DNA of 64,000 bases. Origin: Haematobia irritans (Eukaryota; Arthropoda; Insecta; Diptera; Muscidae). Below, piece by piece: positions 59,001 to 64,000 of this stretch. Position 1 is the first letter of the stretch. The number at the start of each line of letters is the position of its first letter. Under the pieces are notes generated by a model that had not been told where the DNA came from, searched no databases, and saw nothing but the letters and a program-made list of their open reading frames with translations. The translations under genes were made by a program, and so were the position numbers. The stretch is from positions 68,528,126 to 68,592,125 of the forward strand of contig NC_134400.1 of NCBI RefSeq assembly GCF_050003625.1, in the 5' to 3' direction.

Positions 59001-62000
59001 TTAGGTTTTGGGAGGATTATTTAATTTTTTTTGGGGGTGGTCATGAATTAAAGTCCTTCTCGCGCTAGGGCGCTTAGTGTAGGAGATATGGGCAAAATAA
59101 GTTTTTCATATCAAAATTTAAATTTTTTTTAGGTTTTGGGTGGATTTGTCAATTTTTTGGGTGTGGTCACGAATTAAAGTCCTTTTCGCTCTAGGTCGCG
59201 TATATACGAAGATATGGGCAAAATAAATTTTTCAGATAAAAATTTCAATTTTTTTAGGTTTGGGAGGATTATTCATTTTTTTTTTGGGGTGGTCATGAAT
59301 TAAAGTCCTTTTCGCGCTTGGGCGCTTAGTTTAGGAGATATGGGCAAAATAAGTTTTTCATATCAAAATTTAAATTTTTTTTAGGTTTTGGGTGGATTTG
59401 TCAATTTTTTGGGTGTGGTCACGAATTAAAGTCCTTTTCGCCCTAGGACGTATATTTAAGGAGATATGGGGAAAATAACTTTTTCATATAAAAATTGCAA
59501 TTTTTTTAGGTTTTGAGCGGATTATTAAATTTTTTGGGGTGTTACGAATTAAAGTCCTTTTCGCTCTAGGACGCGTATATACGAAGATATGGGCAAAATA
59601 AGTTTTTCAGATAAAAATTTCAATTTTTTTAGGTTTTGGGAGGATTATTTAATTTTTTTGGGGGTGGTCATGAATTAAAGTCCTTTTCGCGCTAGGGCGC
59701 TTAGTGTAGGAGATATGGGCAAAATAAGTTTTTCATATCAAAATTTAAATTTTTTTTAGGTTTTGGGTGGATTTGTCAATTTTTTGGGTGTGGTCACGAA
59801 TTAAAGTCCTTTTCGCCCTAGGACGTATATTTAAGGAGATATGGGGAAAATAACTTTTTCATATAAAAATTGAAATTTTTTTAGGTTTTGAGCGGATTAT
59901 TAAATTTTTTGGGGTGTTACGAATTAAAGTCCTTTTCGCTCTAGGACGCGTATATACGAAGATATGGGCAAAATAAGTTTTTCAGATAAAAATTTCAATT
60001 TTTTTAGGTTTTGGGAGGATTATTCAATTTTTTTGGGGGTGGTCATGAATTAAAGTCCTTTTCGCGCTAGGGCGCTTAATTTAGGAGATATGGGCAAAAT
60101 AAGTTTTTCATATCAAAATTTAAATTTTTTTAGGTTTTGGGTGGATTTGTCAATTTTTTGGGGGTGTTCACGAATTAAAGTCCTTTTCGCCCTAGGACGT
60201 ATATTTAAGGAGATATGGGGAAAATAACTTTTTCATATAAAAATTGCAATTTTTTTAGGTTTTGAGCGGATTACTAAATTTTTTGGGGTGTTACGAATTA
60301 AAGTCCTTTTCGCTCTAGGACGCGTATATACGAAGATATGGGCAAAATAAGTTTTTCAGATAAAAATTTCAATTTTTTTAGGTTTTGGGAGGATTATTCA
60401 TTTTTTTTGGGGGTGGTCATGAATTAAAGTCCTTTTCGCGCTAAGACGCTTAGTTTAGGAGATATGGGCAAAATAAGTTTTTCATATCAAAATTTAAATT
60501 TTTTTTAGGTTTTGGGTGGATTTGTCAATTTTTTGGGGGTGGTCACGAATTAAAGTCCATTTCGCCCTAGGACGCATATTTAAGAAGATATGGGCAAAAT
60601 AACTTTTTCATATAAAAATTGAAATTTTTTTAGGTTTTGAGCGGATTATTAAATTTTTTGGGGTGTTACGAATTAAAGTCCTTTCCCTCTAGGACGCCTA
60701 TATACGAAGATATGGGCATAATAAGTTTTTCAGATAAAAATTTCAATTTTTTTAGGTTTTGGGAGGATTATTCAATTTTTTTGGGGGGTGGTCATGAATT
60801 AAAGTCCTTTTCGCGCTAGGGCGCTTAATTTAGGAGATATGGGCAAAATAAGTTTTTCATATCAAAATTTAAATTTTTTTAGGTTTTGGGTGGATTTGTC
60901 AATTTTTTGGGGGTGGTCACGAATTAAAGTCCTTTTCGCCCTAGGACGTATATTTAAGGAGATATGGGCAAAATAACTTTTTCATATAATAATTGCAATT
61001 TTTTTAGGTTTTGAGCGGATTATTAAATTTTTTGGGGTGTTACGAATTAAAGTCCTTTTCGCTCTAGGACTCGTATATTTTTAGGTTTTGGGAGGATTAT
61101 TCAATTTTTTTGGGGTGGTCATGAATTAAAGTCCTTTTCGCGCTAGGACGCTTAGTTTAGGAGATATGGGCAAAATAAGTTTTTCATATCAAAATTTAAA
61201 TTTTTTTAGGTTTTGGGTGGATTTGTCAATTTTTTGGGGGTGGTCACGAATTAAAGTCCATTTCGCCCTAGGACGCATATTTAAGAAGATATGGGCAAAA
61301 TAACTTTTTCATATAAAAATTTCATTTTTTTTAGGTTTTGAGCGGATTATTAAATTTTTTGGGGTGTTACGAATTAAAGTCCTTTTCGCTCTAGCACGCC
61401 TATATACGAAGATATGGGCATAATAAGTTTTTCAGATAAAAATTTCAATTTTTTTAGGTTTTGGGAGGATTATTCAATTTTTTTTGGGGGTGGTCATGAA
61501 TTAAAGTCCTTTTCGCGCTAGGGCGCTTAGTTTAAGAGATATGGGCAAAAAAAGTTTTTCATATCAAAATTTAAATTTTTTTTAGGTTTTGGGTGGATTT
61601 GTCAATTTTTTGGGGGTGGTCACGAATTAAAGTCATTTTCGCTCTAGGACGCGTATATACGAAGATGTGGGCAAAATAAGTTTTTCATATCAAAATTTAA
61701 TTTTTTTAGGTTTTGAGCGGATTATTAAATTTTTTTGGGGTGTAACGAATTAAAGTCCTTTTCGCTCTAGGACGCGTATATACGAAGATATGGGCAAAAT
61801 AAGCTTTTCAGATAAAAATTTCACTTTTTTTAGGTTTTGGGAGGATTATTCAATTTTTTTGGGGGGTGGTCATGAATTAAAGTCCTTTTCGCGCTAGGGC
61901 GCTTAGTTTAGGAGATATGGGCAAAATAAGTTTTTCATATCAAAATTTAAATTTTTTTAGGTTTTGGGTGGATTTGTCAATTTTTTGGGTGTGGTCACGA

Positions 62001-64000
62001 ATTAAAGTCCTTTTCGCCCTAGGACGTATATTTAAGGAGATATGCAAAATAACTTTTTCATATAAAAATTGCAATTTTTTTAGGTTTTGAGCGGATTATT
62101 AAATTTTTTGGGGTGTTACGAATTAAAGTCCTTTTCGCTCTAGGACGCGTATATACGAAGATATGGGCAAAAGAAGTTTTTCAGATAAAAATATCAATTT
62201 TTGTAGGTTTTGGGAGGATTATTCAATTTTTTTGGGGGTGGTCATGAATTAAAGTCCTTTTCGCGCTAGGGCGCTTAATTTAGGAGATATGGGCAAAATA
62301 AATTTTTCATATCAAAATTTAAATTTTTTTAGGTTTTGGGTGGATTTGTCAATTTTTTGGGGGTGGTCACGAATTAAAGTTCTTTTCGCCCTAGGACGTA
62401 TATTTAAGGAGATATGGGGAAAATAACTTTTTCATATAAAAATTGCAATTTTTTTAGGTTTTGGGCGGATTATTAAATTGTTTGGGGTGTTACGAATTAA
62501 AGTCCTTTTCGCTCTAGGACGCGTATATACGAAGATATGGGCACAATAAGTTTTTCAGATAAAAATTTCAATTTTTTTAGGTTTTGGGAGGATTATTCAT
62601 TTTTTTTGGGGGTGGTCATGAATTAAAGTCCTTTTCGCGCTAAGACGCTTAGTTTAGGAGATATGGGCAAAATAAGTTTTTCATATCAAAATTTAAATTT
62701 TTTTTAGGTTTTGGGTGGATTTGTCAATTTTTTGGGGGTGGTCACGAATTAAAGTCCATTTCGCCCTAGGACGCATATTTAAGAAGATATGGGCAAAATA
62801 ACTTTTTCATATAAAAATTGAAATTTTTTTAGGTTTTGAGCGGATTATTAAATTTTTTGGGGTGTTACGAATTAAAGTCCTTTCCCTCTAGGACGCCTAT
62901 ATACGAAGATATGGGCATAATAAGTTTTTCAGATAAAAATTTCAATTTTTTTAGGTTTTGGGAGGATTATTCAATTTTTTTGGGGGGTGGTCATGAATTA
63001 AAGTCCTTTTCGCGCTAGGGCGCTTAGTTTAAGAGATATGGGCAAAAAAAGTTTTTCATATCAAAATTTTAATTTTTTTAGGTTTTGGGTGGATTTGTCA
63101 ATTTTTTGGGGGTGGTCACGAATTAAAGTCCATTTCGCCCTAGGACGCATATTTAAGAAGATATGGGCAAAATAACTTTTTCATATAATAATTGCAATTT
63201 TTTTAGGTTTTGAGCGGATTATTAATTTTTTTGGGGTGTTACGAATTAAAGTCATTTTCGCTCTAGGACGCGTATATACGAAGATGTGGGCAAAATAAGT
63301 TTTTCAGATAAAAATTTCAATTTTTTTAGGTTTTGGGAGGATTATTCAATTTTTTTGGGGGTGGTCATGAATTAAAGTCCTTTTCGCGCTAGGGCGCTTA
63401 GTTTAGGAGATATGGGCAAAATAAGTTTTTCATATCAAAATTTAATTTTTTTAGGTTTTGAGCGGATTATTAAATTTTTTTGGGGTGTTACGAATTAAAG
63501 TCCTTTTCGCTCTAGGACGCGTATATACGAAGATATGGGCAAAATAAGCTTTTCAGATAAAAATTTCACTTTTTTTAGGTTTTGGGAGGATTATTCAATT
63601 TTTTTGGGGGGTGGTCATGAATTAAAGTGCTTTTCGCGCTAGGGCGCTTAGTTTAGGAGATATGGGCAAAATAAGTTTTTCATATCAAAATTTAAATTTT
63701 TTTAGGTTTTGGGTGGATTTGTCAATTTTTTGGGTGTGGTCACGAATTAAAGTCCTTTTCGCCCTAGGACGTATATTTAAGGAGATAGGACGCGTATATA
63801 CGAAGATATGGGCAAAAGAAGTTTTTCAGATAAAAATATCAATTTTTGTAGGTTTTGGGAGGATTATTCAATTTTTTTGGGGGTGGTCATGAATTAAAGT
63901 CCTTTTCGCGCTAGGGCGCTTAATTTAGGAGATATGGGCAAAATAAGTTTTTCATATCAAAATTTAAATTTTTTTAGGTTTTGGGTGGATTTGTCAATTT
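44072..64000 (+). repeat. Tandem satellite, right block: ABC trimer higher-order repeat
   Basis: About 160 monomers in a regular A-B-C order. Successive GATATGGG positions at 44324, 44449, 44574 and 44696 give monomers of 125, 125 and 122 bp and a trimer of 372 bp. A is marked by GAGCGGATTATTAAA and CGCGTATATACG, B by TCAGATAAAA and GCGCTAGGGCGC, C by TCATATCAAAA and GCCCTAGGACGTATATTTAAGG. There are roughly 50 trimers. Larger duplications of 2.2-3.8 kb are superimposed. No transposon or gene is seen in the whole stretch; the short frames at 60637, 62836 and 63662 are read-through of the repeat. Confidence 0.96.
48306..48352 (+). repeat. Local 17-bp triplication inside a monomer
   Basis: Three imperfect direct copies of an ATGGGCAAATATATAA-like unit replace the usual GGGCAAAATAACTTTTTCATATAA segment. 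The corresponding place about 3.0 kb further on (near 51310) has the normal sequence, so this arose locally. Confidence 0.85.

Noticed and set aside
60637..63892. Identical 60-codon frames at 60637 and 62836 and a frame at 63662
   Set aside because: These are satellite read-through; their identity reflects a block duplication of the array, not a gene family.
44072..64000. CRISPR-like array
   Set aside because: The units are contiguous diverged monomers without repeat-spacer alternation, and the surrounding elements are eukaryotic.
44072..64000. CENP-B box in the satellite
   Set aside because: I looked for TTCG....A..CGGG and saw no copy in the monomer consensus of either strand.

Overview
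The window contains no host gene that I can recognise. It is a block of AT-rich tandem satellite DNA from an insect, interrupted by a deep nest of transposable elements. BEL/Pao and gypsy LTR elements, a hAT transposon and a non-LTR element with a DUF4780-like ORF1 are typical of a higher fly (Diptera, Brachycera, perhaps a muscoid). The organism is an inference, because no ribosomal, tRNA or single-copy gene is present. The setting suggests heterochromatin, possibly pericentromeric or sex-linked.

Layout. Satellite fills 1-10504, 11781-14030, 38606-39224 and 44072-64000, always in the same orientation. It is built from monomers of about 122-125 bp in three main types (A, B, C) that follow one another as a trimer of about 372 bp. 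The right block is almost pure ABC trimer, overlaid by multi-kilobase internal duplications. The left block is more mixed and carries an extra long monomer variant.

A 5'-truncated non-LTR copy (LOA-1, minus strand) lies at 10515-11770 and a longer one (LOA-3, minus strand) at about 39225-44065. Both sit at the same phase of the satellite monomer. Between them, at 14031-38605, is one BEL/Pao element on the minus strand: 431-bp LTRs, 5-bp target duplication, tRNA-Tyr-like primer site. It has been enlarged by (i) a hAT transposon at 23893-26687 in its gag, (ii) a later 3.8-kb tandem duplication of gag-pol that includes the first 62 bp of the hAT, and (iii) a gypsy element at 26819-35919, also in gag. 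The gypsy element in turn carries a plus-strand LOA copy (LOA-2, 30361-34152) in its gag-pol. Every nested insertion except LOA-3 has a target-site duplication, and the interrupted reading frames resume across the insertions.

State of the genes. Nearly all element genes are damaged. BEL pol has a frame break at a 21-bp-arm palindrome, a TGA, a 1-nt loss in a G run and a TAA. Gypsy has a 1-nt gag frameshift and a fold-back palindrome in the integrase core, although its two LTRs look identical over 368 bp. The hAT transposase has two homopolymer frameshifts. LOA-3 keeps an open ORF1 but a broken ORF2. LOA-2 has a large deletion that fuses the start of ORF1 in frame to ORF2, giving an open frame of 1180 codons.

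The most notable points are the satellite-phase insertion of TTAGG-tailed LOA elements, the recurrence of short fold-back palindromes at three broken or rearranged places, and a second Gag-knuckle/protease cassette between the BEL integrase and its 3' LTR.
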